Positions 17,747 to 31,400 are shown, counted from the stretch's first letter. The stretch is 64,000 bases of DNA from Symsagittifera roscoffensis (GCF_963678635.1 NC_087064.1:67568025-67632024); one strand, 5' to 3'. Notes: generated from the sequence alone by a model not told the origin. Translations and numbers: made by a program.

Positions 17747-20700
17747 TGAGGTTTGTGTTGACAATAGATTTTATTGCCCAAAATATTGCTTTTGGGGCTC
17801 ATTATTGTTTTGGAATGGTCAATTTGATTGGCGTGGAATACTTGGACTGGTTTTGAATTGTGTTGACATCGTTCTTTTGTCTAGTTTTTTTTGTGGATCA
17901 ATTTTATTAATAAAAGTTCAGTATGATTAGCGTGGATTAATTAAAACTGTACTGGGTTTGTATTGGCGAAAGTTTTTTTTGCCCTACTTGTTGTTTCTGG
18001 GGCTGAACGTTGGTTGGAAAAAGTCAATTTGATTGGCGTGGAAAAATGGATTTTGTTTTTGATTTGTGTTAATAGTAGTTTTTTTGCCTAAATTATTGTT
18101 TTTGAAGCTCAAAATTACTTGGAAAATGTAAAATTCATTCGCGTTGAATAATGGAATTTGATTTGGATTTGTATTGGCAATACTTCTTTGTTGCCTAATT
18201 TTTTTTTTCATTTTTGGTGCTCAATATTAGTTAGAAATAGTCAATTAGATTCGCGTGGAATAACTGAGCTTGTATTAAAATTGTGTTATACAAATTTTTT
18301 GATATTTGGTTGTCTAAATTTTTGTTTTTAGGGATCAATCTGATTTATAAAAAGTCAGTTTGATTAGAGTGGAATAATCAAAATTGTGTTGGCTATATGT
18401 AGACAAAAATTGCATTGCCTTTGTTGTTAATTCTGGGACTCAAAATGGTTTGGAAAAAATCAATTTGATTTTCGTTGAATAAGGAAATTTATGATGGATT
18501 TGTCTAGACAGTATTTTTATAGCCTAAATTATTGTTTTTGGAGCTCAATACTACTTGAAAAAGATAAAATTGATTCGCATTGAATAATGAAATTTGAGTT
18601 GAATTTGTGTTGGCAATAATTTTGTTGCCTAGGTTTTTGTTTTTTGGGCTCAATATTTTTTGTTGGAATTAGTCAATTTGATTTGCGTGGATTACTTGAA
18701 CTTTTGTTGGAAATTTGTTATCATAAATGTTGATTGCTTAAAATTTGTTTTTGGGGATCAATCTGTTTTATGAAGTGTCAGTTTGATTAGAGTGGATTAA
18801 TCAAATTTGTGCTTTACTTTTGTTGAAAAAAATGAGTTGTCATAGTTGTTGCTTCTGGTATTCAAAAATAATTGGAAAGTGTTATTTTGATTCGCGTAGA
18901 CTGTTTGAGTTTGTGAGGAATTGTGTTGTCAAGTTTTTTTTTGCTTAATTATTTTGTTTTTGAGGATCAATGTGATTTAAAATGGGTCAGTTTGATTAAA
19001 CTGGAATAAACAAACTTACAAACTTATGCTGGACATGTTTTGACAAAATTTGTATTGCCTTAAGTGTTGTTTCTGGGTCTCAATACTAGTTGGAAAGGGT
19101 CATTTGAATTGCGTGGAATAATGGAAAGTTAGTTGAACTTGTAATGTCAATAGTTGTCTTTGACAAAAATTTGGTTTTGGGGCTCCAAGTTTCTGGAAAG
19201 TAACAAATTGATTCGCGAGGAATAATTAAACTTGTTTAGGAATGGTGTTGACACTGTATTTTTTTCTAACTTTTGTATTTAAAGAGCATTGTTTTTTAGA
19301 AAAAGTCCATTTGATTTGCGTGAAAAAATAGTACCAAATTTGTGTTGAAAATAATTTGTATGGACCAAGCTTGTAGACCAATATTGTAGTTTCCAGGGTC
19401 CGATCTTATGTGAAAAGAGTCAGTTTTATTAGCGCGCAATAATTTGATTTGTATTGGATTTGTGTTCGTAGTTTTTTCTATTTTTTATTTTTTTTTTTTG
19501 TTTTATGGCTTTTTGTTTTATGGCTGTTTTATGTGCTTAAACATGTTTCAAAAGGTAAGTGGATTCGTGATTCCGAGTAAAATTATTCGTGATTCCGAGT
19601 AAAAGACTTACAAAATATTCGTGATTCCGAGTAAAATTATCTCTAACTTAAATTTTGTCGCCACATTTAATTTGTCGCGGTGTTGCAACAAACGAGTATA
19701 GCTAATTGTTCTGGAATCCGCATCTGTAAGTGGAATCCACATTGTGAATGAAATTTTCAAATTTAGTAATCGATTTCGCCAATTGCAAGTGGATTCCGCA
19801 ACTTTTTTTTCTGAATTTGCATGTGATCATTTAGAAGCTAGAGTTAGAATTTTTCTGTATAGCAATTTGGAATTTAAAAACAAGGTCTTACCCAGTGTCA
19901 ACTGAAGCCATGAGCGAATCTTAAAACATTTGTTAGCTTAATTGGTTGATGCCAATCTTTAGTATCGATCGCTCAAAAAGTTCCCTTAATTGAGAGTTTT
20001 TTCAACTTTTCGGGATTGTTAGAAACAAAGTCACCGAATGAAATCATTATTTGGCTCAGTATTTAATTCACAAGCCATTATCAGCATTATCAGTGTTCGA
20101 GATGATGTATCTCAGAGGTTAATTGGGGAAGATGTTCCGTGAGAACGACTTCTCCTCCATTATTTGAGATTATAGTTGGTTCGAAGAAGGTGACAGTAAC
20201 TGGGTGTAAGGGGACAGTAACTGAGAGTAAAGTTAGGTAAAAATTGGCAGGAATTGAGATCGAAGTTTGAAAAATGTTGGAACGAACTGAGATTGGGTGT
20301 TTGGGCAAGAATTGAGATCAAAATTTGCGATTGCTCTTATAGTTGCAGTTGAATTGAGATCTTAGAGTTGAATTGAGATCAAAATTTGCGATTGCTCTTA
20401 CAGTTGCAGTTTCGCAGCAGCTCAATTTGAATAGGCACATGTTTTTGAAATTTGTTTATAAATTCCACAATTTGTTGCGGATTCCGCAAATTTGTCAATT
20501 TTTGGATAGGTTTTGAGTGGTACAGTAATTTGGCTATTTGTTTGTGAAATCCAAAACAGAAAACAAGATCTAAGAAAAAAAGCAGTGTTGCGGATTTCGC
20601 GACAAATCTGATTTTGTCCTGACGAGGAACCCGTTTATAGTTCACAAAACTCACAGTTTAGCCTCGTGATTGGATCAATCTGATAAAGAAAGGGTCAGTT

Positions 20701-23700
20701 CCATCAGCGTGGAATAACAATATTTGAATTAACTTTGTGCTGAAAGCATTTGTTCGCCTAATATTTAGTTTCAGGGATAAACTTTATTTGCAATGGGTCC
20801 GTATGGTTAGATTGTGTTGGATTTGTGTTGAAAATAAATTTTATATTCTTGATTTTTGCTTGCAGGGATCAACTTTAATAAGAAAGGCTACGTTTGATTA
20901 ATCTAATAAACGTTTATAAAACGTTTTCACAAGTAATACACGGAAAATCAGGTTTGGGTTGAAATCGTGTTGACAAAATATGGTATTGCTCAGATTGGCG
21001 TGTTCGGGGATCAATCTTATTTAGAAAGCGCCAGTTTGAGTTGCGCGGAATAATTGAATTTGTGTTTGATTTAAGATCACAGTATTTTAATAAACTAGTT
21101 TTTTTTCTTAGTAATTTTTGTTCTTAGTTATTTAGAAAAAGTCAACTTTATTAACATGAAAAAACCAGATTTGGGCTGGAACCGTGATGACACAAATTTT
21201 TAATGCCTGAATTGGTGTTTTTAAGGAAAAATCTAATTTGGAAATGATTAATTTGATTAGCGACAAAGGTATGAATTTGTGTTGGATTTGTCCTGACAAT
21301 TTTTTGTGGTACCTAAATTGTTGTTGTTGTTTAAGACCAATTGTATTTTGAGTTTCAGTAGCATAGATCGATTGGATTTGTGTTGGGTTAGTAATTCCTG
21401 TTATTTTGTTTTTTGAAAATCAAAAAAAAAGTTTTTGAGAACCAATTTAATTTGAAAAGGGCACTTTGATCAGTGTGGTAGAATCAAATTCGAGTTGGAA
21501 TTGAGTCAACAAAACACTGTATTGACTAAATTGTTAATTATACTGTTCGATCTAGTTTAGAAGTCTCATTTTGATTGGCGTGGAAAAATGGCTTTGTGTT
21601 GGATTTGTGTTGACAATAAATGTTTTTTGTTGTTTTTAGGGATCTTTCTAGTTTGGAATTGGCCGGTCTGCTTAGCATGGTACACTTATTTTTGAGTTGG
21701 ATTTGATAAAACATATTTGGAAATGTTGAGTCTGCGTTAGAAGTTTAAAGTGGAACAACCAAATTTGTGTTGGGTCTTTGTGTTCCTGTTTTTTTTGGCT
21801 TAATTTTTTTTTTTTTTGAGAATCAAATTTATTTAGAAAGGGTCAGTTTGATTAGCGTTGAATAATTGGATTTGCATTGGATTTGTGTTGACTATAATTT
21901 GTAATGCCTAAATTTTCATTTTTGAGATGAATCTTGTTTGGAAAGATCGTGTTTGAATTGCTTGAAACAATCGGAACTGTAATGTAACTGTGTTGAAAAC
22001 ACTTTTAATGGCCAAATCTTTTGTTTTTAAGGATCCATCTTGTTTGGAAAAGGTCAATTTGCGTGGAATAATTGATTTTGTGTTGGATTTGTCTTGACAA
22101 AAGTTTGTATTGCCTAAATTGATTTTAGAGACCCATTGTATTGCAAAAAGTTGAGTTTGAATAGTAGGGATTATTGATTTTGAGTTGGATTTGTGTTTCT
22201 ATTTTTTGCCTGAATTTTTTTTTCGAGAACCAAATTTATTTGGAAATGGTCAGTTTGACTAGCGTGGGGGAATCGATAAATTTTTTGGCTAATTTTTTTA
22301 AAGATCATCTTATTTAGAAAGGCTGAAAGGGTCAATTTGAGTAGCAAGGAATAACCGTAATTGTGTTGGGCTTGCGGTCTTGTTATTTTTGGTCTAAATT
22401 ATTTTGAAAAGGACCATTTGACCAGCGTCATGGATTTGTGTTAAAGATAAGTTTTTGCCTAGTTTTTTCGTTTTTGAGGATTGAGTGAATTTGATAAGCG
22501 CGGATTAATTGCCTTTGTGTTGGATTTCTGTTGACAAAATTTTTTATTGCCTAAATTGGTGTTGTAAGGATCTTTCTAGTTTGGAAGTGACGAGTTTGTT
22601 TAGCGCGGAATAATCTGATTTGTGATGACAAAGTTCTGTATTTCATAAATTGTTAATTTTTAGATCAAACTCATTTGGAATGTCTGAGTTTGCTTAGCGT
22701 GGAGTAATCGGAATTTTAGTGGTTTGGTGTTGACAAAAGTTTGTATTGACAAAGGTATTGTTTTTAGAAATCAATCTTGTTTAGAAAGAGTCACTTTGAT
22801 TAACGTCTATTAATCGGATTTGTGCTATATTGTGTAGACAATAATTTGTAATGCTAAAACTTCTATTTTTAGAGATCAATCTTGTTTGGATAAGTCAACT
22901 TGATAAGAATGGGCTAATCGGATTTGTAACGAATTTGTGCTGAAAACGATTTTCCATCTAATACAGAAAGCGTCATTTTGATTAAAGTAGAATAATCGGA
23001 TTTGTGTAGAAATTGCGTTGACTATTTGTTATTTTGCCTAGTTTTTCAGAAAGCTCAATGCTATGTAGCAAAGATCTGTTTGATTAGCGTAGAATAAGAG
23101 GTTTTTTTATTGAAACAGAGCTGACAAAATTTATTTCTAACTTCTTACTTTTAGCGCTAAATCATTTTTGGAAACGGCCAATTTGATTGGCGTGGAAAAT
23201 TAACTTTGTAATGGATTACTGTTGAAACCACTTTGTTTTTCCTGAGCTGTTGTTCAAAGATATCAAGTTTATGTAGAAAGGTCAGATTGATTAGCGTGGA
23301 ACAATCTGATTTGTGTTGACAAAATTCCGTTTTGCCTAAGCTGCTGTTTTTGGGATCAATCTTGTTTGGAATGGGTGAGTTTGTTTAGTGTGGAGTAATA
23401 GGAGTTTTGATGGTTTTGTGTTGACAAAAGTATTTATTGACTGAATTTTTGTTTTTAGAAATCAATCTTTTCTAGAAAGAGTCAGTGTAATTAGCGTGTT
23501 TTAATCGGATTTGTGCTGGATTGTGTTGACAACAATTTGTAATGCTTAAACTGGTTTTGTTAGAGAGCAATCTTGTTTTGGTAAGGTCAGATTGAATATA
23601 ATGGGTTAATCAGATTCATACTGGATTGTGTTGACAATCAGTTTTAAAGCTAAAACTGGTTTTTTAGGGATCAATCTAAATTGGATAAGGTCAGTTTGAT

Positions 23701-25630
23701 TAGATGTTTAATCGGATTTGTAATGGATTTGTGTTGGCAATGTGTTTTTTGCCTAAAATTTTTCTGAAAGATCAATACTATATAGGAAAGACCTGTTTGA
23801 TTAGTGTGGAACAACAGGATTTGTGTAGGAATAGAGTTGACAAACTTTTTGCTCTCACTTCTTACTTTTAGCGCTAAACCCTATTTAAAAACGTTAATTA
23901 TGATTGATTAGGTAAAATTGATTTTATGTTGGATTTATGATGACACTAGTTTGTTTTTCCTAAGTTGCTGTTTTGAGGAATCAAGTTTAAGCAGAAAGGT
24001 CAGTTTGAATAGCGTGGAAAACCGGATTTTGGTTGAAATTTTGTTGACAAAAAATTTTTTTGTCTTAAATTTTTCTGAAAGATCAACGCTATGAAGAAAA
24101 AAAGTTTTTGATTAGCGGAATAGATTTGTGTCAGAATAGAGTCACAAACGTTTTCTTTAATTTCCCACTTTCAGCGCTAAATCTTACTTGAAACCGGTGA
24201 ATTTGATCGTCGTGCAAAAATTGAATTAGTGTTGGATTATTGTTGACACTAGTTTGTTTTTTCTAAACTGTTGTTTTCAGGGATCAAGTTTATGTAGAAA
24301 GTCGGTTTGATTAGCGTGGCACAATTGGTTTTGGAAAAAATTGTGCTGCTGAAATGGTTTCGTGTGAATAACAATCATAAATGGCAAGAATGAGTTTGAT
24401 TAGTGCATAAAAGTTGGATTTGTAACGGATGAGTGTTGACAGCAACTTACCTAAGCTCTGGTTCAACGAATCATTATATTTCGGTAACGTCAATTAGATT
24501 AGCGTGAAATATTCTGATCTGGATTTTAAAAAATTAGATTGCCTAAATTGTTGTTTTTGATAATCATTTTTTTTAAAAGTGCGATGGATTCGCGTGAATT
24601 AACCGAAATTGTACTGGATTCGTTTTGACAATATTTTAATTGCCTAATTTGTTGTTTATAAGAATCCATCTATTTTATAAAAGGTTATTTCAGTAAGAAT
24701 CAAATTTTTGAGAATCAAATTTATTGTGAACCGGATTTTTTGTTTGTAAAGATCAACGCTAATTAGAAAGGGTCTGTTTGATTAGCGTGAAATAACAAGA
24801 TTTCTGTTGGAATTGGGTTGACAAACCTGTTTTATCCCTAATTTTCAAGTAATTTTTGGGGAGTAAACTGGTTCGGAAATAGTCAGTTTGATTAGCTTGG
24901 AGAAATTGGATTTGTAATGTCAAATGCTTGTTTTGCTGAAATGATTTTTGTGAGTATCAATCTTAGATGACAATGATGGCTTTGATTAGCGCAGAAAAAC
25001 TGGTAACGGATGAGTATTGACAGCAACTTGCCGAAATTCTTGTTCAAGGAGTCATTTTAATTTGGTAATATCAATTAGATTAGCTTGGAATAATTGGACA
25101 TGTTTTTGTATTACCTAAAAAGTGAGGATTAAAAAATTTGAGGGTCAATTTTATCGAGAAAAGATGAGTTTGATTAGTATAGATTTGTCTTGACAAAAGC
25201 TTGTATTGATAAATTGTTGCTTAGAGAGATCACTCTAATTTGAAAAGGGTCACTTGATTAGCGTGGAAAAATTGAATTTGTCATTGTTTTGTTTAGAAAA
25301 TAATTTTTGTTAAAGGATTAATCTGGCTTGGAAGTGGTCAATTTGATTAGCTTGGAAAATTCGGATTAGAGTTGATAAATTTTTGTATTAAAAAAAATTT
25401 GAGGATTAAAATTTTAAGGATCAATCTTATTAGGAAAGGATGACTTTGATTAACGTAGAATAATCGGATTTGTAATATACTTGTGTGACAAAACTTTGTT
25501 TATATGGATTACTCTAATTTGAGGGTCAGTTTGATTGGCGTGCAGTAATTAGATTTGTGTTGGTTTTCGTTGACAGCAATTTGTATTGCCTGAATTTTTG
25601 TTTAAAGGTATCATTTTTTTGGAAAAAGCC
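17747..25630. repeat. Degenerate satellite array, about 105-bp period
   Basis: Dozens of diverged tandem copies of a T/G-rich unit. Landmarks within each unit, in order, are TTTGATTAGCGTGGAATAA, a GATTTGTGTTGACAA block, a TTGCCTAAATTGTTGTTTTT block and AGGGATCAATCTTATTTGGAAA. Spacing measured at 23281-23690 is about 90-105 bp. Copies differ by many substitutions and small indels, so the array is old and not recently homogenised. The array begins exactly at the end of the copy 1 LTR and is interrupted at 19545-20665. No ORF is supported; strand asymmetry (C-poor plus strand) is marked. Confidence 0.85.
19545..20665. other. Non-satellite island inside the array
   Basis: About 1.1 kb unlike the flanking units. 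It contains three copies of TTCGTGATTCCGAGTAAAA (19565-19640), an inverted pair ATTTGTCGCG (near 19670) / CGCGACAAAT (near 20600), several GGATTCCGC words, and a short direct repeat of GAGATCAAAATTTGCGATTGC near 20315-20400. It is probably an inserted and decayed transposable element; the family is unknown. Short minus-strand ORFs (20090-20308, 20379-20654) have no recognisable product. Confidence 0.5.
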
Positions 25631-26430
25631 AAAAGAATAATCGAATTTTTAAATGTATCAATCTGCAAAGCCAAATAGAAAAGCGTTTGTTCATTGGCTA
25701 TTGCCTACAACGTGATAAATAAATATGAGAAATTGGAATCAAACACTAAATTTGGTAACTCTAAGATTCAAACAAAAATTTTTTAAACAGGCGTTTAAAT
25801 TCAAAAGAATAATATGAATATTGATCATGCACGAAAATACCTATGGATAAATAGATGATTACTGGATAAATTGAAAACTAGATCAGAAAACTAATTCATC
25901 TCGCACCTTCGCTAATGGAGCAAAAAGCTTACAAGTATTTAAGCACAGTATATTTTTCCATTGAAGAAATTTTGACCTTGTTAAACCAAAAATTCGATAA
26001 AGTACGATAAAACAAACAGATACATCAAACAGATACATAAAAACAACATAGAAACATCAACCGGTTCAAAAAAATGGCGCTTTGATGTATGATAATGCAC
26101 AGGCCACTGATGGTGAAAAAGCCTAACATTGTGATCAGACCACAGCGTTAACGAGTCAAAGCTTAACTGGGTTGACCAAAGTTCTGGCATACAATTTCCT
26201 GAACTAAAAACTAGAAGCTTCTTTTCATACAATTCAATGCGTACAAAGATTGAATGAAATCTTTATGACAAGCATTTTTTCTTTGCCAAAAGTCATAGTC
26301 GGTTGACGAAAAACTGTGTGCCCAGTTATTTTTCTAGATATACACAAATTACCAAATCTCAAAAACTAAAGCAAATGTTAAAACGCGGAGAAATCTTAAA
26401 AATTGCAAAATGCGAAAGAATGAACAAAAA
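25631..26430. other. Unassigned stretch between satellite and fold-back element
   Basis: AT-rich sequence with no clear repeat. The only ORF of note is 25981-26232 (minus, 83 codons), with no recognisable domain apart from a hydrophobic C-terminus. I see nothing I can support here. Confidence 0.5.
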
Positions 26431-27462
26431 TCCCTGAATGTCCGACTGCCTTTTAAGGTCTATGGAGCAGTAATTACCTGAAAATCAATTATTTTTTTTT
26501 AAAACTTGAGATTTTTGAGAAAGATAAATTTTGCTTCTAGTAACAAACCAATTATGGCAAATAAGCTTTGTTCAACCAATTCGGAGCCATTTTTAAGACA
26601 AATTAAACCTCCGCTTACGCGTTAATAGCGCGAAGTATATCGCGCGTTAATTATCCCTAGTTGGCCAAAATGGCAATCTTTAAACCCCCATAACTTTACA
26701 AAAAATGACCACAGGTGAAATATCGTTTCAAACTTAAGCTCAGGAAAACAATACTTTTTGAATGATATAAAAAATTTTGTCAAAAATTGCTATTTAAAAA
26801 ATCGAAAATTGGCTGAAGAAAAAAAACTAACCCGAGCACAAATATTCCGTTACCTTCGTTATGAAAACCGGAACAAAAATTTTTATGGAATAATTAATTT
26901 AGATCAAAATTCAGCACAAAAATCAACTGCAAAAATTCGTTTGTCAATTTTTGTTTCGACTCTCGTGATGAAAGTAACGGAATATTTGTGCTCGGGTGGG
27001 TTTTTTTTTCTTCAGACAAATTTCGACTTTTAAACAAACCATTTTTGACGGAAAACTCTTACATCATTCAAAAAGTATTATTGTTCTGGGTTTAAATTTG
27101 AACAAAATATTTCACCTGTGATCAATTTTTGTAAAGTTATGGGGGTTAAGAGATTGCCATTCTTGCCATTTTGGGACAATTAACGCGCGATATATTTCGC
27201 GCTATTAAGGCGTAAGCGGAGATATAATCCGTCTTAGAAATCGTTCCAAATTGGTTGAAGGGACGTTTATTTGTCATAGTTGATGTGTTACTAGGAGCGA
27301 AATCTTTTTTTTGTTTTTCATATGGCGTGTGGGGGATGATTTTCACACAAAAATCTCAATTTTTTTGTTATATTTTTTTAAATTTGATTTTTTCTTTCTC
27401 CATAGACCTGAAAAGACAATCGGAATATTCAAGGCTTCGCCCTGGTACGAGCAGTATTGTTC
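26431..27462. mobile_element. Fold-back (long inverted repeat) element
   Basis: Two arms of roughly 450-510 bp in opposite orientation around a loop of about 60 bp near 26890-26945. The left arm (for example CCGCTTACGCGTTAATAGCG near 26612 and CCCCCATAACTTTACAAAAA near 26685) reappears reverse-complemented in the right arm (GTAAAGTTATGGGGGTT near 27132, CGCGATATATTTCGCGCTATTAA near 27187). Arms are diverged by substitutions. The outer right end has CTTCGCCCTGGTACGAGCAG; the left end is shorter. A lone arm of the same family is at 48763-49292. No transposase is encoded, so this is a non-autonomous family. Confidence 0.8.
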
Positions 27463-27877
27463 TTTTTTTGTTGATTCGGTTTACAAACTTGCGCTAAATT
27501 ATATCTTAAGACGGCGTATGAAGAACGCATATCTAAACTTTTTTCATTAACACGGGACGGGAACTATCTGGTTGCAATTTTCTGAACCAATCCGTAGAAA
27601 TAAGAGTTTATGGCAAGCAATTTTCTTAAATGATTAGCATTCATTAAACATTGACAAAAAAATTCTAGTGAAATGTACACGCTGTTGGCCAAGTTTTGTA
27701 ACTAAGTATAAATATAAGTGTATATACATAAAGGCCATAAGATTGATTTTTAAGTTGTAAATGATACAGTCGATTCTATTCTAAATATAATCTAAATAGT
27801 AATCATAATCCTAAATTTGACAGTTAAAAACATGACACAATCTTGAGCATGCACACTTTGTATCACACAGTTAACGT
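27463..27877. other. Stretch between fold-back element and receptor gene stop
   Basis: Presumed 3' flank and UTR of the minus-strand receptor gene. It is AT-rich with no repeat family recognised, and no AATAAA was seen on the minus strand close to the stop. Confidence 0.4.
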
Positions 27878-28490
27878 TTAGAATTCGGTCATCCTGATAT
27901 GATTTTGATGTACCGGTGAGTGAACATCCTGAACTTCACCTAGCACAATTTGAGCATCATCTGGATTCATCTCTGTACTATTTGCAGCTCCATATTGCTT
28001 TATAATCAACTTGCGCATTTGAACTTGTTGTTCAACAGATGAATTGTTGCGGTCCCCGGGCAATTGATTGATTCGATCCATTGAAAAACCAGCAACTTGC
28101 TTTGTGTCCTGTTTGGTATTTTGAGGGCGGTTTTGAGCCCCATCTTCTTTTGTAGCAGAACTAAAGATTTTGAATATATCCGCAACTTTTGCTCTAAATT
28201 GCGGATTCCAAAAGCACAACATGACAAATGAGACAGTCATGTTCAAAGTACGACAAGTGACTGCTAAATTAGATACTAAGCGAATCAATAGAACTCTTTC
28301 ATCGTCAGCATAGGCAGAAAAAATTATGTCTTTTTCAACTACCTTGCTTACAAAAAGGAGAGCCGCAACGGTGATCGACACCAGGAAGTAGCAAAAACTG
28401 CTGATCACACATCCGTTTGCTATCAGTTTTTCTCTATCTTCATCATCTGACGTCATTTGTTCATTCTGGTGCATAATTTCAACCATTTTC
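27878..28490 (-). CDS. Receptor exon 3 (TM6-TM7 and tail)
   Basis: The acceptor is TTATTTGCAG|GAAAATGG. The first base completes a Lys codon started in exon 2. It encodes the third intracellular loop (HQNEQMTSDDEDRE), TM6, TM7, WNPQFRAKV and a Gln/Asn/Asp-rich C-terminal tail ending at TAA 27878-27880. Open sequence upstream to 28573 is intronic. Confidence 0.82.
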
Positions 28491-31400
28491 CTGCAAATAA
28501 TCACAACATTTATCGAAGTCAGGCGGAAAACAAAAAGAAGCAGATATGATAGAAAAATGCCAACAAAATGCACTCAGCGGTCTAGTTCAAATTGCTAGTG
28601 TATTTCATATGATGATTAAATTTGTATTTGAATCATTTTTTCCTGAAATTTTTATCTTATGTCTAAATTTTTAACCATGGTAGTTAATACCATTTTGAAT
28701 ATGTGCTTATTAAATTAAAATTGCAGGAAAAAATTATAATCACTTATGCAACATGTTTTTGAAACGTCTTTTCTTAATTTTTTCGACTTTTTTTATGAAC
28801 TGCTGTTGCAGAAATAAATGTTCAATTGTTCGAATCATTACTTTCTTAAACATTTCAAAGCATTTATCATACGTATCTTTTAACTTACAAATCATCTCAT
28901 AATTAAGAATTGGAACTTTGATGCTAAATTTTTCGCTAATTTGAATAACATTTTCTTCTCGACTAATCATTATCATTATATACCGAACTTGGAAGCGCAG
29001 TCTTGTTTCTCTGACTGTCTTGTTTCTCGAAAAACGAGCAGTCTTGTTTCTCTGTTGAATTCACGTCACCTTAATTTTTCCAAACGCTTCAAAACTATTT
29101 ATTTTACTAGGTGCAAGCAAACTGCACTTTCCATATCTGTCTGCATTTTGATTTAAAAAGTTTACTAAGCCAAGTATTTTAGCTAGTGCCCGAGTCGAGA
29201 TTTTTCACCTAATTTGAAGCAAGATTTGAGCGGTTTGAGCGGTTTTTTTAGACAATTACACTCAAAATCTTGCTTCAAAATGAGCGGTTTGAGCGGTATT
29301 TGAACGGTTTATCTAAAAAAACCGCTCAAAAACCGCGCAAGATTTGAACGGTTTATCTAAAAAAACCGCTCAAAAACCGCGCAAGATTTGAGCGATTTTT
29401 GAGCGTTTTTTTAGATAAACCGCTCAAAACCGTTCAAATCTTGCGCGGTTTTTGAGCGGTTTTTTTAGATAAACCGTTCATAAACCGCTCATTTTGAAGC
29501 AAGATTTTGAGCGTAATTGTCTAAAAAAAAAAGCTCAAACCGCTCAAATCTTGCACGGTTTTTGAGCGTTTTTTTAGATAAACTGTTCAAAAACCGCTCA
29601 AACCGCTCATTTTGAAGCAAGATTTTGAGCGTAATTGTCTAAAAAAGCCGCTCAAATCGCTCAAATCTTGCGCGGTATTTTTAGATAAACCGTTCATAAA
29701 CCGCTCATTTTGAAGCAAGATTTTGAGCGTAACTGTCTAAAAAAACCGCTAAAACCGCTCAAATCTTACATATTTTCCAGTGGTTATTTTGCCCGAGCAT
29801 TTAAAAAAAGTCGCTCACATTGTTTTTGGTCAAGACATCGAAAAAATATTGCTTGATTTGAGAACGGTTAAGCACTTTTTTTAAATTGTAGATAGTGTTT
29901 CAACTGCAACTTAGCGTGGGTTGACCAAAAATGCTTATCCTACAATTTCCATTTATGAAAAAATGCTTTCCTACAGTTTTTTACAGTTTCATAGACTCAG
30001 AAAAACTGAAGAAGCACTCAGTAACCAAGACTAGAAGCTAGTGGAAACTACCAATTTGTGACGAAAACTTTTTTCGGACAATAAATTACCGCAGAGCAAA
30101 TCCGCTAGTGCAACGATCGCTAACCCAGTAGAACTGATGAATGGAACAACAATGAACACATCAAGATCATTTAGCTAGCCACAGAGTGTCCTGAAAAATG
30201 AAAAAAATTGTACCACAAAAGATCGCATCAAGAACGAACACAAAAAAAAAGACATCTTTCAGAAACATAAAGACCAAAATCAAAAACTTAGTACTACCAT
30301 GAACCGTCCGCATACCCACAACGCTTTAACACATTAACAACCCGAAAAAACTGTCGCTGTATGTTTTGATTGTCAAAACTGAAGAAACATTCAGTAGCCG
30401 AGACCAGAAGCTAGTGGAAACTACCAATTTGTGACGACAATTTTTTTCGGACATTAAATTACCACAGAGCAAATCCGCTAGTGCAACGATCGCTAACCCA
30501 GTAGAACTGATGATGGAACAACAATGAACACATCAAGATGACTTAGCTAGCCACACAGTGTCCTGAAAAATGAAAAAAATTGTACCACAAAAGATCGAAT
30601 CAAGAGCGAACACAAAAAAAGACATCTTTCAGAAACATAAAGACCAAAATCAAAAACTTAGTACTCCCATGAACCGTCAGCATACTCACAAGGTTTTAAC
30701 ACATTAACAACCCGAAAAAACTGTCGCTGTATGTTTTGATTGTCAAAACTGAAGAAACATTCAGTAGCCGAGACCAGAAGCTAGTGGAAACTTCCAATTT
30801 GTGACAACTTTTTTCGGACAAAAAATCACCACAGCACAAATCCGCTTCTGCAACGATCGCTAACCCAGTAGAATCATTGGTTTGAACAACAATGAACTCA
30901 TCAAGACTTCTTAAATAGCCACACACTGTCCTGGAAAATGAAAAAAAATTGTACAACAAAAAATCGCATCAAGGATGAACATAAAAAAAGACATATTTCA
31001 GAAACATAAAAAAACCAAAATCCAAAACCCAGAAGTCCCATGAACAGTCAGCATACCCACAACGCATTAACAAACCAAAAAAGCAGCGCTGCGTATTTCA
31101 AAGATGTCAAGACTGAAGAAGCATTCAGTTACCAAGACCAGAAGCTAGTGGAAACTACCAAACTGTGACGACAACTTTTTTCGGACAAAAAATCACCACA
31201 GCGCAAATCCACTTCTTCAACGATCGCTAAACCAGTAGAATTGAGGATTGGAACAACAATAAACACATCAAGATTTCTTAACTAGCCACACACTGTCCTC
31301 AAAAATGAAAAAAAAATTGTACCACAAAAATCGCATCAAGGCTGAAAACAAAAAAATATATATTTCAGAAACATTAAGAAAAAAATTAAAAACTTTGTAC

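Noticed and set aside
26758-27550. ORFs of 60-91 codons in the fold-back element
   Set aside because: They cover inverted-repeat arms and change frame between arms; no transposase motif.
28740-29156. Short ORFs on both strands in the duplicated block
   Set aside because: They are duplicated only because the DNA block is. There is no domain, and the two strands overlap; they are intronic to the receptor gene.
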